Assembly: GCA_022072025.1 (NCBI GenBank)
Contig: JAJVIP010000002.1
Coordinates: forward strand, 411,356 to 475,355
Source of the DNA: Elusimicrobiota bacterium
GTDB lineage: Bacteria > Elusimicrobiota > Elusimicrobia > F11
Reading direction: 5' to 3'
Length of the DNA: 64,000 nt
Both the position numbers and the translations under genes were made by a program. This document shows positions 51,836 through 61,140 of this stretch, in pieces (position 1 is the first letter of the stretch; each line of letters opens with the position of its first letter). Under the pieces are notes generated by a model that did not search any database, had not been told where the DNA came from, and was given only the letters and a program-made list of their open reading frames with translations.

Positions 51836-52361
51836 TTTGGGCTGTGGAGCGAGAAAAACAGAAGGGGCCATCGGTCTGGACCAGATTCCCTTGCCAGGGG
51901 TGGACGTCGTTCACAATTTGGATGTGTACCCTTATCCCTTGGAGTCCCATCAATTTGATCGTATTGTTATTCGTCATGTGGCGGAACACGTCGAGGATGT
52001 GGTTAAACTGATGGAAGAGGTTCATCGTCTTGGCAAATCAGGGGCCACCATCGAAATACATGTGCCCCACTACACCTCAGCGAACGCCTATATTGATCCA
52101 ACCCACAAGCACCATTTTTCTCTTTTGGCATTTGATTTCTTTTGTGGAGGAACTCAACACGGGTATATATTAAAAACAAAATTTAAAATGCTTCGGCGTC
52201 ACCTTGAGTTCTGGTCTCTCCACGACAAAATCTCTTTGGTTCCAGCCCATTTTTTGGGGGTTCGGTGTTTCGCTACAAAACATCCGGTTTTTTTTGAACG
52301 TTTCCTCGCTTTCTTTTTTCCTTTAAGAGAGTTTCAGGTTTTCCTCGAAGTCGAAAAATAA
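51813..52361 (+). CDS. SAM-dependent methyltransferase-like protein
   Basis: This is a roughly 182-aa class I methyltransferase-like protein. The SAM motif is MKILDLGCGARKTEG at the very N-terminus, followed by VVHNLDVYPYP and RHVAEHVEDVV. The last is the methyltransferase_11 hallmark. The ATG choice is uncertain: 51795, 51813 and 51822 are all in frame and all overlap the flippase, with no clear Shine-Dalgarno. A compact C-terminal domain includes HVPHYTSANAYIDPTHKHHFS. It may methylate a sugar in the chain made by the adjacent GT4 enzymes. Confidence 0.78.
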   Translation: MSNMKILDLGCGARKTEGAIGLDQIPLPGVDVVHNLDVYPYPLESHQFDRIVIRHVAEHVEDVVKLMEEVHRLGKSGATIEIHVPHYTSANAYIDPTHKHHFSLLAFDFFCGGTQHGYILKTKFKMLRRHLEFWSLHDKISLVPAHFLGVRCFATKHPVFFERFLAFFFPLREFQVFLEVEK

Positions 52362-52373
52362 TTAACGTTCCTT

Positions 52374-53489
52374 ATGCGCATTGGCGTTGACACAAGACCC
52401 TTACGTGAAAAACAAACCAGCGGCATTCCCATGTATGTGCGAAGCCTTCTCGAGTCTTTGGCCTCCATAGACTCTAAAAATGAGTACATCCTTTATTGTC
52501 ACAAAGATTTTAATACGCCTCTTCCCGGTCCCAATTTTAGAAAGCGCTCAGGTGCGTTGACGCGTTTTGGGAATATATGGATGCAAACCGAATTGCCCTT
52601 TTGGTTAAAACAGGATCGGGTCGATGTGTTTTGGGGCACTCAGCATGTTCTCCCCGTTTTTATGGAGAAACATATCAAAGGTGTTCTCACCGTTCACGAC
52701 CTGGTTCAATATGCCTTCCCCGACACGATGAAAATGAAAAATTTGTGGATCAATAAAATTATTATTCCTCCCTCAGTCCATCGTGCTGATGTGATAGTCG
52801 CCGAATCAAATTGGACCATTGCCGATGTGAAAAAATTTATAAACCCTAAAAATAAAATCATGAAAACAGTGTATTTGGGCGTGGGGCCCACATTTTTCTC
52901 AAGGGACAAGGAAACCTCTCGAAAAAAAATAAAAGAACAGTATGGGATCGACGCTCCTTTTTTATTGACCGTGGGAACATTCGAACCAAGAAAAAATATA
53001 GCGGGCCTCTTCCGAGCCTTTTCATTGATCGCAGACAAAATACCACACCATCTGGCGGTGGTTGGTCAAAAGGGATGGAAAAATAAAAAAATAACAGAAG
53101 AAATATCTGGCAGCCGCATCAAAAATAGAATTCATTTGCTGGGATTTGTTCCCGATGACATTCTTCCGGAGGCATACTCCGCCTCCGACCTTTTTGTTTT
53201 CCCATCTTTGTATGAGGGTTTTGGTTTCCCACCTTTGGAGGCCATGGCTTGCGCGGTGCCTGTGGTGGCTTCAAACGTTTCTTCGATTCCCGAGGTGGTG
53301 GGTGATGCCGCGATGTTGGTGAACCCTCATGACGCGCGGAGTATCAGTGAAGGAATTCTCAAAGTGGTGAGCACCCCCACTTTACAGAAAGATTTGGTGG
53401 AGCGCGGATTAAAACAGGCCTCCTTGTTTACATGGAAGAAAACCGCAGATGAAATGCTGAAAATTTTTGAACAAGTGGGAAATTCCTAG
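52374..53489 (+). CDS. Family 4 glycosyltransferase
   Basis: This is a 371-aa GT4 mannosyltransferase-like enzyme. The N-terminus [20 protein letters not shown] resembles WbpY/WbaZ-type enzymes. The C-terminal domain has [10 protein letters not shown] and EX7E in [16 protein letters not shown]. It is clearly homologous to the GT4 at 54583-55665 (same [17 protein letters not shown] core), and a GT9 gene follows each of them. It starts 12 bp after the methyltransferase stop. It probably adds a mannose- or rhamnose-type residue. Confidence 0.88.
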   Translation: MRIGVDTRPLREKQTSGIPMYVRSLLESLASIDSKNEYILYCHKDFNTPLPGPNFRKRSGALTRFGNIWMQTELPFWLKQDRVDVFWGTQHVLPVFMEKHIKGVLTVHDLVQYAFPDTMKMKNLWINKIIIPPSVHRADVIVAESNWTIADVKKFINPKNKIMKTVYLGVGPTFFSRDKETSRKKIKEQYGIDAPFLLTVGTFEPRKNIAGLFRAFSLIADKIPHHLAVVGQKGWKNKKITEEISGSRIKNRIHLLGFVPDDILPEAYSASDLFVFPSLYEGFGFPPLEAMACAVPVVASNVSSIPEVVGDAAMLVNPHDARSISEGILKVVSTPTLQKDLVERGLKQASLFTWKKTADEMLKIFEQVGNS

Positions 53490-53494
53490 CGCTC

Positions 53495-54586
53495 ATGGCC
53501 CTCGGAAACTACGCTTTCAAGAAAAAAAAATGGATTCTCTTAGCGTGGTTAATCGATGTGGTTGGCTACCTTTTTAAGCAACCAGATTCCCAGCGGTTTT
53601 TGTCGCCCCAACGAGTCCTGGCGGTTCGTTGCGACCAATTGGGAGATATGGTGCAGACACTCCCGTTTATTGATGGATTGTTGGGCTCTTTTCCCGGCGT
53701 TCGAATTGATTTTCTTACCTCACGCTTGGGGGCAGAATTCTTAAAAATAGCCCGTCCTGAGGTTCATCCCCTTGTTGTGGACAGCCCTTCTCGGTCGTCC
53801 CTCAAGTCGCAACTTAAAAATGAAAATTATGATATCGCTTTTGATTTGAGAGGGGACATTCGTCTCATTTTTTATTTGCGGTCCATTGTTCCAAGAAATC
53901 TTGTCGGATATGGAGCCACAGGCGGAGGGTTCCTTTTGGATATTGAACCCTCATGGGACCGAAATCTTCCTGCCATTGAAAAAAATATAGCGCTATTAAA
54001 AGCGGTGGGGGGACAGGCGAGTGATTTGACCCCAAAAATTGAGTTTAAAAGTAAGGGGGAACAGACGGCCCGGAAAATTTTAACCGTGGTGATTCATCCC
54101 GATGCTGGAACGCCCGCTAAAAAATGGCCCTTGTCATATTTCGCGAACGTGATCGACTCGCTGGCGGAAGGTTTCTCCTGCCGGTTTATTTTGGTGGGGC
54201 TTGATCGATCGATTGGGGAGGAAATTGTTAGGCTAACCAAAACGACTGTTGAGAATGAAATGGGCAAAACAAATTTACAGGGACTTCTGGAGTTCTTGTC
54301 ACAATCCGATATTGTCATAAGCAATGATTCGGGGCCCGCTCATTTGGCCGCTGCTCTTGGAAAACCGGTTTGGGTGATATGGAGCGGGACGGCTGAATCA
54401 AAAATTTGGGCTCCGAGAGGTGATACGGTCACTGTCTTGCAGCATAGGGTGGAGTGTTCCCCTTGTTCACTGAGGAATTGTCCTTTATCCGGACATCCCT
54501 GTTTGGAAGATCTATCGCCCAAAGAAGTAACAGAATCCCTGCTTTCTTATTTCCCTCGATTTCCCGGAAAACAAAAACCTGTATGA
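53495..54586 (+). CDS. Family 9 glycosyltransferase (heptosyltransferase-like)
   Basis: This is a 363-aa GT-B inverting enzyme of family 9. The N-terminal strand is VLAVRCDQLGDMVQTLPFI, and the C-terminal signature SNDSGPAHLAAALGKPV is followed by WSGTAES. A CSPCSLRNCPLSGHPC cysteine cluster lies near the C-terminus, typical of the family. Family 9 normally adds heptoses to LPS, and a heptose product would fit the HldE-like fusion at 11903. The next ATG overlaps the stop (ATGA). Confidence 0.85.
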   Translation: MALGNYAFKKKKWILLAWLIDVVGYLFKQPDSQRFLSPQRVLAVRCDQLGDMVQTLPFIDGLLGSFPGVRIDFLTSRLGAEFLKIARPEVHPLVVDSPSRSSLKSQLKNENYDIAFDLRGDIRLIFYLRSIVPRNLVGYGATGGGFLLDIEPSWDRNLPAIEKNIALLKAVGGQASDLTPKIEFKSKGEQTARKILTVVIHPDAGTPAKKWPLSYFANVIDSLAEGFSCRFILVGLDRSIGEEIVRLTKTTVENEMGKTNLQGLLEFLSQSDIVISNDSGPAHLAAALGKPVWVIWSGTAESKIWAPRGDTVTVLQHRVECSPCSLRNCPLSGHPCLEDLSPKEVTESLLSYFPRFPGKQKPV

Positions 54587-55665
54587 GAATTGGCCTGGAT
54601 GTTCGATGGATTGATAGTTCTGGTATTGGGACCACCATACGAGGGTTGTTGGATTATCTCACGTCTGCCCAATTGGGCCAAATGGTGCTTTACGGCGTTC
54701 CGGGATGGAAAAACCCCTATCCCTGCGAATTCAGGGAAGTCCCAGAAGCTGTGTATGGAATAAGGCAACACATGTCTTACGCTTCCCGTTTAAATAAAGA
54801 TGTTATGGATTTGTTCCATGTGCCGCATTTTGATGTCCCCTATTTTTATAAAGGCCCATTTATTTCGACAGTTCATGATTTGATTCACTTTAAATTTCCA
54901 GAATATTCCACCAAACCTTTGACCAAACTTTATTCCGGTTTAATGCTGCGTCATGTGTCGAAATGCGCTCAAAGGATTATTGTCGTGTCTCAACAAACAA
55001 AAAGAGACCTGATTCAGTTTTTCCCTGAAGCAGAGTTAAAAATTACGGTTTTAAATCCCGCTGTTGATAAAAGCTTTTCTCCTGTCGCGCAAAACGAATT
55101 GGAAAAAATTATAAATCGTTATTCGCTGAAAAAGGGGTATGCCCTCTATGTCGGTAATTTGAGAGCGAGTAAAAATACACCGTTTTTAATTCGTGCGTAT
55201 TCCCATCTCTTAAAAAATAACCCTTTGTTGCCTCCCTTGGTATTGGCGGGGAAAAACAGTCTGCCTCCTCAAGAAATTCCGCATCTCCCTCAAAATGTCC
55301 GGTTATTGGGCTCAGTGCCACAGGGGGATTTGCCGGCCCTGTATTCGGGAGCGTCTGTTTTTGTTTTTCCATCTCTTTATGAAGGATTTGGAATCCCTCC
55401 TCTGGAAGCGATGGCGTGTGGAACACCCGTGATCGCCTCACGGGTGGCCTCTATTCCGGAGGTTTGCGGTGAAGCCGCTCTCTATTTCGATCCCCACTCA
55501 GAAAAAGGACTCGAAGATGTCCTCTTGGAATTAATAGGAAATGAATCGCTTAAAATTAGCCTTCGTCAAAAAGGATTTGATCAGGTAAAACGTTTTTCCT
55601 GGGCTGTGTGGGCCCGAGAAACTTGGAAAATTTATGAAGAAGTCGTTGAGGCGGGGCGATCTTGA
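54583..55665 (+). CDS. Family 4 glycosyltransferase
   Basis: This is a 360-aa GT4 enzyme starting [19 protein letters not shown] longer upstream reading overlaps the GT9 gene by 130 bp, whereas the ATG at 54583 makes an ATGA overlap and begins at the conserved first strand. The C-terminal domain has [13 protein letters not shown] and [16 protein letters not shown]. It is homologous to the enzyme at 52374-53489. It precedes the second GT9 gene by a TTGA overlap. Confidence 0.88.
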   Translation: MRIGLDVRWIDSSGIGTTIRGLLDYLTSAQLGQMVLYGVPGWKNPYPCEFREVPEAVYGIRQHMSYASRLNKDVMDLFHVPHFDVPYFYKGPFISTVHDLIHFKFPEYSTKPLTKLYSGLMLRHVSKCAQRIIVVSQQTKRDLIQFFPEAELKITVLNPAVDKSFSPVAQNELEKIINRYSLKKGYALYVGNLRASKNTPFLIRAYSHLLKNNPLLPPLVLAGKNSLPPQEIPHLPQNVRLLGSVPQGDLPALYSGASVFVFPSLYEGFGIPPLEAMACGTPVIASRVASIPEVCGEAALYFDPHSEKGLEDVLLELIGNESLKISLRQKGFDQVKRFSWAVWARETWKIYEEVVEAGRS

Positions 55666-56759
55666 ATTTGAATCGATTTTTCGATTATTGGATTGGCATT
55701 CCATTGGCGTGGTTGGTGTCATTATTTTTACCAAATGGAAAACTACCAACAATCCCTCGAAAACTATTGGTCATCAAACTGGCCGCGGTGGGCGATACCT
55801 TGCTTGTGGGACGGGTTCTTCAGATTTTTAAAGAAGCCCATCCGACAACGGAGCTGCATTGGTTGGTGTCCAATATAAACAAGTCTGTGGCCGTTGAATT
55901 TCCCGAGGTCGATAATTTTTTGGTTTGGGATAGGAAGATTTTAAGTTTGCCGGCTCTCTTAAAGAAAATCAGGCGAGAATGTTTCGATGTGGTGGTTGAT
56001 TTGGAACAGTGGTCGCGCGGCACTGCGATTTTATGCGGCTTGTCCGGTGTTGCTTGCCGTTTGGGTTTCGATACGCCAGGCCAACATCGCGCTTTTGTTT
56101 TTAGTCAAACAAAGAAGAAAACATTCGATCATCATGAGATTGATGATTTTTTTGGAATTTTATCTCTCATCGCCCCTTTAAAAATTTCACGCGAGCTTTC
56201 TATTAAGCCCAGTCAGACGGGATTCTCCGAGATTAATGTCCTGGCTCCCTTCATTAAAGAAAAAAAAATGAAAGTGCTGATTCATCCCGGATGTGGAGAA
56301 GATGGTCTTCCGCGAGAATGGCCCATAAGTCAATATGCCCTTTTGGCGCATTGGCTTATTAAAAAATTTAATGCGGAAATAATTCTTACTTCCGGACCTG
56401 AAGAAACACATAAGACCTATCAGCTGAATCAACTCATTAATGGATTGGGGAAGAATCTGGGGGGGAAATTGTCGTGGCCAGGCCTGATAGCCTTGGTTGG
56501 TCAAGTTGACTTGGTGATTTCAGGAAACACGGGAGTCATGCATATCGCCGCAGCCTTAAAGAAAAAACAGGTGGCGCTTCATGGCCCCACCGACCCCAAA
56601 ATTTGGGGTCCCTTGAATTCCCAGGCCGTTGTTATTCAAAGCAATTGCCCCGACTGTCCCAGTCTAAAATTGGGATATGAATATCACTCTCTGGATCAAA
56701 GTTGTATGGAAAGAATTACTCTCGAACAGGTAAAGGCTGCGATTTCAGGCCTGGGATAG
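55662..56759 (+). CDS. Family 9 glycosyltransferase (heptosyltransferase-like)
   Basis: This is a 365-aa family 9 enzyme with a hydrophobic N-terminal stretch (about 8-25) before VIKLAAVGDTLLVG. The C-terminal signature is SGNTGVMHIAAALKKKQVALHGPT, and a CPDC pair sits near the end. It starts with TTG overlapping the GT4 stop. The last 44 bp overlap the minus-strand epimerase gene tail to tail. The acceptor could be a heptose or another core sugar. Confidence 0.82.
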   Translation: MNLNRFFDYWIGIPLAWLVSLFLPNGKLPTIPRKLLVIKLAAVGDTLLVGRVLQIFKEAHPTTELHWLVSNINKSVAVEFPEVDNFLVWDRKILSLPALLKKIRRECFDVVVDLEQWSRGTAILCGLSGVACRLGFDTPGQHRAFVFSQTKKKTFDHHEIDDFFGILSLIAPLKISRELSIKPSQTGFSEINVLAPFIKEKKMKVLIHPGCGEDGLPREWPISQYALLAHWLIKKFNAEIILTSGPEETHKTYQLNQLINGLGKNLGGKLSWPGLIALVGQVDLVISGNTGVMHIAAALKKKQVALHGPTDPKIWGPLNSQAVVIQSNCPDCPSLKLGYEYHSLDQSCMERITLEQVKAAISGLG

Positions 56760-57675
56760 CGTCTCGGATGGTTTGTTCAAGCGGAGTGATACGAGGAGGC
56801 CTTCCCAAAGCTTTGCTCAATCGACTTGGATTGCCCACCATAAAATCCACATCATCGGGTCTTGCGGGACCTGGTGTGATGAGCGATTGATAGGTTTCCG
56901 AGGCCATATCAAGTTCCCGAAGAACCAATAAAAATAATTCTTTTATAGAGATTCCAATCCCTGAACACATATTCAATTCAACCCAGGAGTTTAAGGGGGG
57001 TTGCGACCAATCCAAAACGCAAAGAGAGGACAAATGTTTCGCGATATCGCGGGTGTCTAAATAATCACGCACGCAATGAAGACCTTGCACATGGGAAAAG
57101 TTTTTTTCTGTGGCGCGTTTAATCAAGCCAGGTAAGACAGAGGTGGGCAGTTGTTGGGGGCCCACCACTCCAAATTGTCGCATGATGAGAAGTGGGCAAG
57201 ATTCTTTTTTACTGACTTCTTTGAGCTGATTCTCTGCCTCCAACTTTGTTTTGGCATATACCGAACGAGGCCCCAGGGGATCATTCTCTTGAATCAATTG
57301 AGAAGATGACTTTGGCCGATACACATGACCTGTGCTCATGAATAGAATGCGTGGTTTGAGTTGATTTGCTTTGGTCCAATGAAGAAATTGTTTTGCAAGA
57401 GATACCGTGTTGGTTACATTGGTTTCATACGCTTTGGAAGGGTTTTTTTCACAAAAGGCGATGGGCGCAATAGCGGCCAAGGGAATTAATGTCACTTCGC
57501 TTCCTGCCGGAACAGAGAGGGCTTGAAGTTCATTTTCCAACGCTTGATGTGCTTCTAAGCGTGACTCAAGCGCGTGATGCGGCAGATTTTTTGAATGCAG
57601 AACCGGCGACAAAAACCGTCCAATGGTGCCCGTTTGACCGTTAAAAATTACGTGTTTCATTTGAATGGATCGCAT
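56716..57675 (-). CDS. NAD-dependent epimerase/dehydratase-like SDR
   Basis: This is a 319-aa extended SDR on the minus strand. The N-terminal glycine loop is degenerate (FNGQTGTIGRFL), but LIPLAAIAPIAF, a FMSTGHVYRP Ser motif and YAKTKLEAE (Y-x3-K) keep the family pattern. The ATG at 57675 is 8 bp from the divergent ATG of the phosphoglycosyltransferase; a start at 57660 (MKHVIF) is also possible. A C-terminal segment GNPSRLSKALGRPP is SDR-typical. Its role in sugar modification is not specified. Confidence 0.72.
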   Translation of the reverse strand: MRSIQMKHVIFNGQTGTIGRFLSPVLHSKNLPHHALESRLEAHQALENELQALSVPAGSEVTLIPLAAIAPIAFCEKNPSKAYETNVTNTVSLAKQFLHWTKANQLKPRILFMSTGHVYRPKSSSQLIQENDPLGPRSVYAKTKLEAENQLKEVSKKESCPLLIMRQFGVVGPQQLPTSVLPGLIKRATEKNFSHVQGLHCVRDYLDTRDIAKHLSSLCVLDWSQPPLNSWVELNMCSGIGISIKELFLLVLRELDMASETYQSLITPGPARPDDVDFMVGNPSRLSKALGRPPRITPLEQTIRDAIPGLKSQPLPVRE

Positions 57676-57683
57676 TGTAATAC

Positions 57684-59174
57684 ATGTTGAATCGACAACA
57701 ATGGGACGATTTGATAGAAGCCCGACGAATGATTGAGCTCATGGAAAAACCAAAAGTTGAAAAACAGTCCGTATCTTATGATGTTGGTATCGCCAATTGG
57801 AAAGACAGTCAATGGCTTTTATTTCGTCTGTTAATCGTGTTGGGCGATGTGGTGGCGGTTGCGCTGGCGTACTCTTTGGCGTATGGCATCCGTTTTTCAT
57901 ACGCGCCTTTTATTCATTCCTTCCCAATTACAAAAGGTATCCCAGATCCGTCAGATTATCTCAAGGCATCGCCGGTGATATTGTTTATGTGGGTCCTTTC
58001 AATTTCATGGCAAGGCTGTTACCGTCGGATTCATATGCCGGCACTGGACGATGGAATTCGTCTCTTTCGAGCTTCTATTACCGGCATGCTTTTGGCCATG
58101 TCTTCCATGTTTCTTTATCGAGATGCTTCATTCTCACGTATCGTTTTTGTGTTGGGTGGGGGATTGGGTTTCGGGTTGACCTATCTCTATCGGCAGATTG
58201 TAAAAATTGGCTATTTGACCTGGATCAAACGAAACAAAAAACCCAAACGTGTTTTGGTGCTTGGAGAAGGTTATTTGGCCAACTCGTTAAAGAAAATTCT
58301 GGATCGACAAGGAGATCGCGCCGTCCTCACCCAAAAGGAAATGGATTTAGACGCCGTTCGCCATACCATTGTTCGTTCACGCATCAATGAGGTGTTACTG
58401 GCGCAGTCCAAAATGAATCACAAATCAACTGTGGCCTTGGCGAGTTTCTGTGAGGAACACCATGTCGTTTTTAGATTGATTCCTGATATTCTTGAGATTC
58501 GCATGGGAGAGGTTTTGATCGATGAATCTCTTGGCCTCCCTACCTTTCAAATAAAACCGATATCACTTCAAGGCACAGCTTTTCTTACCAAACGGATCAT
58601 GGATGTGTGTTTGGCCAGCTTGGTTTTGGGGTTGTTTTTTGTCCCTTTGGTGGTTATTGCGATTGTTATAAAAATGACCTCTTCTGGAAGCATTTTTTAC
58701 AAACATGAACGGGTGGGTTTTCGCCAACGGCCTTTCCAATTTATGAAGTTTCGAACCATGGTCACTGACGCGGATGCGCAACTTCAAAAACTCAAGGAGA
58801 AAAGCGACCGCAAGGGGCCTGTTTTTAAAATGAAAAACGATCCGCGCGTAACTCCCATTGGCCGATTTTTAAGACGGTATAGCTTGGACGAAATTCCACA
58901 ACTCTTAAATGTTTTGAAAGGGGAGATGAGTTTGGTTGGACCTCGCCCTCAGGTGCTTTGGGAAGCCAAACATTACGATGAATGGGCCAAAAAACGCCTG
59001 AATGTATTGCCAGGTATTACAGGGCTCTGGCAGGTCAGTGGCCGCGCGGAGCTGACCTATGAGGAAATGATTGAACTGGATATTTTTTACATCGAACATT
59101 GGTCTCCCGGAATGGATATCAAAATTCTTTTGAGGACAATTCCAGCGGTGTTGTTCGCGAAAGGGGCTTATTAA
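57684..59174 (+). CDS. Initiating phosphoglycosyltransferase (WbaP/WcaJ-like)
   Basis: This 496-aa inner-membrane enzyme transfers a sugar-1-phosphate from an NDP-sugar to undecaprenyl phosphate, the first step of repeat-unit assembly. About four N-terminal helices (from residue 47) are followed by a CoA-binding-like Rossmann region ([12 protein letters not shown]). The catalytic C-terminal bacterial sugar transferase domain follows, with [31 protein letters not shown] and [13 protein letters not shown]. Likely donors are UDP-glucose or UDP-galactose. The gene is divergent from the 56716 SDR and abuts the epimerase gene directly. Confidence 0.9.
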   Translation: MLNRQQWDDLIEARRMIELMEKPKVEKQSVSYDVGIANWKDSQWLLFRLLIVLGDVVAVALAYSLAYGIRFSYAPFIHSFPITKGIPDPSDYLKASPVILFMWVLSISWQGCYRRIHMPALDDGIRLFRASITGMLLAMSSMFLYRDASFSRIVFVLGGGLGFGLTYLYRQIVKIGYLTWIKRNKKPKRVLVLGEGYLANSLKKILDRQGDRAVLTQKEMDLDAVRHTIVRSRINEVLLAQSKMNHKSTVALASFCEEHHVVFRLIPDILEIRMGEVLIDESLGLPTFQIKPISLQGTAFLTKRIMDVCLASLVLGLFFVPLVVIAIVIKMTSSGSIFYKHERVGFRQRPFQFMKFRTMVTDADAQLQKLKEKSDRKGPVFKMKNDPRVTPIGRFLRRYSLDEIPQLLNVLKGEMSLVGPRPQVLWEAKHYDEWAKKRLNVLPGITGLWQVSGRAELTYEEMIELDIFYIEHWSPGMDIKILLRTIPAVLFAKGAY

Positions 59175-60089
59175 ATGAAAATCCTTGTGACGGGGGGCGC
59201 GGGGTTTATTGGATCTCACGTTGTGGACGCTTATGTTGAGGCGGGTCACAAGGTTTGGGTGTTGGACAATGAATCATCGGGAAAACGCACTCAAGTGAAC
59301 CGCAAAGCGCGCTATTTCAAAATCGATATCAGAGACACCGGAAAATTGAAAAGCATATTTCAACAAAACAGATTTGACGTGGTGAATCACCACGCTGCGC
59401 AAATTGATGTTCGACGTTCGGTCGAAAACCCCCTATTTGACGCTCAAGTGAATATATTGGGAATTTTGAATATTTTGAATCTTTGTGTTCAATATCAGGT
59501 TAAAAAGATCATTTTTTCTTCATCAGGGGGCACGGTTTATGGCGAATGTTCTCGGCCCGCGGCGGAAGACTTTCCAGAAGTTCCCCTTTCACCCTATGGC
59601 GTTGCCAAACTGGCCAGTGAAAAATACATTCAAGCATTCGCGAGCCTTCATGGGCTTGCCTTCACCATTTTTCGCTATGCCAATGTTTATGGCCCCAGAC
59701 AAGACCCTCATGGAGAAGCTGGCGTGGTGGCCATTTTTTCTCAACGCCTGTTAAAAAGTAAGCCCACAGCTATCTATGGCAATGGACGTCAAACAAGAGA
59801 TTTTGTGTATGTAAAGGATGTGGCTCGCGCCAATTTGTTGGCCCTTAAGCGGGGGAATAATCAGATTCTAAATATCGGCACAGGAAAAGAAACATCCGTA
59901 AAGAGCTTGTACTTTCTTATGGCTAAAATTTTGAAAATCCCTTTAAAGGCCGCTTATAAACCAGCTCGGAAAGGTGAGTTGTTTCGCAGTGTCTTGAAAG
60001 CCTCAAAAGCCCAAAAAGTGTTGGGATGGCAACCCCGCACCTCTTTGCCGCAGGGGCTCAATGAAACCATTCGATATTTCAATCAATGA
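59175..60089 (+). CDS. UDP-glucose 4-epimerase-like SDR
   Basis: This is a 304-aa extended SDR of the GalE/UDP-sugar epimerase type. GGAGFIGSHV is at residues 7-16, the AAQIDVRRSVENP stretch marks the family, FSSSGGTVYG holds the Ser, and Y141/K145 in YGVAK are catalytic. The ATG directly follows the transferase stop and its TGA overlaps the nucleotidyltransferase ATG. It likely interconverts the hexose that WbaP loads. Confidence 0.9.
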   Translation: MKILVTGGAGFIGSHVVDAYVEAGHKVWVLDNESSGKRTQVNRKARYFKIDIRDTGKLKSIFQQNRFDVVNHHAAQIDVRRSVENPLFDAQVNILGILNILNLCVQYQVKKIIFSSSGGTVYGECSRPAAEDFPEVPLSPYGVAKLASEKYIQAFASLHGLAFTIFRYANVYGPRQDPHGEAGVVAIFSQRLLKSKPTAIYGNGRQTRDFVYVKDVARANLLALKRGNNQILNIGTGKETSVKSLYFLMAKILKIPLKAAYKPARKGELFRSVLKASKAQKVLGWQPRTSLPQGLNETIRYFNQ

Positions 60090-61138
60090 AAGCAATTGTC
60101 CTCATCGGTGGATTTGGGACCCGACTTCGCCCTTTAACATTGTTTAAACCGAAGGCGGTCCTTCCGGTCCTCAATCGCCCCTTCTTGTCTTACCAGTTTG
60201 ACTTACTGCACCAAGCGCGTATAACAGATGTGATGTTGGCCTGCGGACAAAAAACCAAACCTTGGAAAAATATATTAAAGGGCCTTGCTCCCAAAGGTTT
60301 GAATATCCATTTTGCTTTCGAAGAAAAACCATTGGGGACCGCCGGCGCCATTCGGTACGCCTTTGAAGAGTTTCGAAAGTCAACAAAGGGTGACAGATCT
60401 CCCACGCTGGTATTTAATGGAGATGTTTTTTTTGATCTTTCAGTGAATGATTTTCTTCAGACCCATCTAAAGAAAAAAGCGAACGTCACCATCGCTTTAA
60501 CGCGAGTGGAAGATCCTTCTCGATTTGGACTGATAGAAATGGATAAACGCGGGAGGATTCTTCGGTTTTTGGAGAAATCGAATCCTCCCTTTAAAACCAA
60601 TTTCATCAATGCGGGAGCGTATATCTTCGACCGGGAATCGATTGAATCAATTCCAGAGAATCAAACCGTTTCAGTTGAGAGGGAAACCTTCCCCTTGTTG
60701 ATCAAACAAAAAAAAGTGTTGGCGGGGTACCTGCTTCAAGGGTACTGGAACGATATCGGAACCCATGAAAGTTTCCTTAACGCCCATCGAGACTTGTTGT
60801 TGAGTAAGAATCGCTGGACACAAGTTTTGTTTTTGCGTAAAAGGGGCCGCCTCGATTCCACACCGATAATTCGCGGTCAATTCCACTATGGTTATCGATT
60901 ACGACTTGGAAAAGGCGTGTCCATTGAAGGTTTTGCGTCTTTCGGTAACAAAGTAAACGTGGGGGATGGATCTCGAATCACCAATTCCGTCATTATGGAT
61001 AATTGTCATATCAAAGAAGGTGTGGTGATGAACGGGGCAATTTTAGGAAAAGGATGTCATATCGGAGCACACAGTGTTTTGGGAGAAGGAACTGTTTTGG
61101 CGGATAAGACGGTGATTCATCCCTACACACGTTGTTAA
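60086..61138 (+). CDS. Sugar-1-phosphate nucleotidyltransferase (GMP-type)
   Basis: This is a 350-aa NDP-sugar pyrophosphorylase. The N-terminal catalytic domain has GGFGTRLRPLTLFKPKAVLP (8-27) and a VFNGDVFFD metal motif. The C-terminal left-handed beta-helix repeats (GDGSRITNSVIM, GAILGKGCHIG) match mannose-1-phosphate guanylyltransferase-like enzymes. It may equally make UDP- or dTDP-glucose. The phosphohexomutase that supplies sugar-1-phosphates is next. Expression is coupled to the epimerase by ATGA. Confidence 0.88.
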   Translation: MKAIVLIGGFGTRLRPLTLFKPKAVLPVLNRPFLSYQFDLLHQARITDVMLACGQKTKPWKNILKGLAPKGLNIHFAFEEKPLGTAGAIRYAFEEFRKSTKGDRSPTLVFNGDVFFDLSVNDFLQTHLKKKANVTIALTRVEDPSRFGLIEMDKRGRILRFLEKSNPPFKTNFINAGAYIFDRESIESIPENQTVSVERETFPLLIKQKKVLAGYLLQGYWNDIGTHESFLNAHRDLLLSKNRWTQVLFLRKRGRLDSTPIIRGQFHYGYRLRLGKGVSIEGFASFGNKVNVGDGSRITNSVIMDNCHIKEGVVMNGAILGKGCHIGAHSVLGEGTVLADKTVIHPYTRC

Positions 61139-61140
61139 TT

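Noticed and set aside
54454-54582. Upstream start for the second GT4 of the array
   Set aside because: It overlaps the GT9 gene by 130 bp. The ATG at 54583 makes the usual ATGA overlap.
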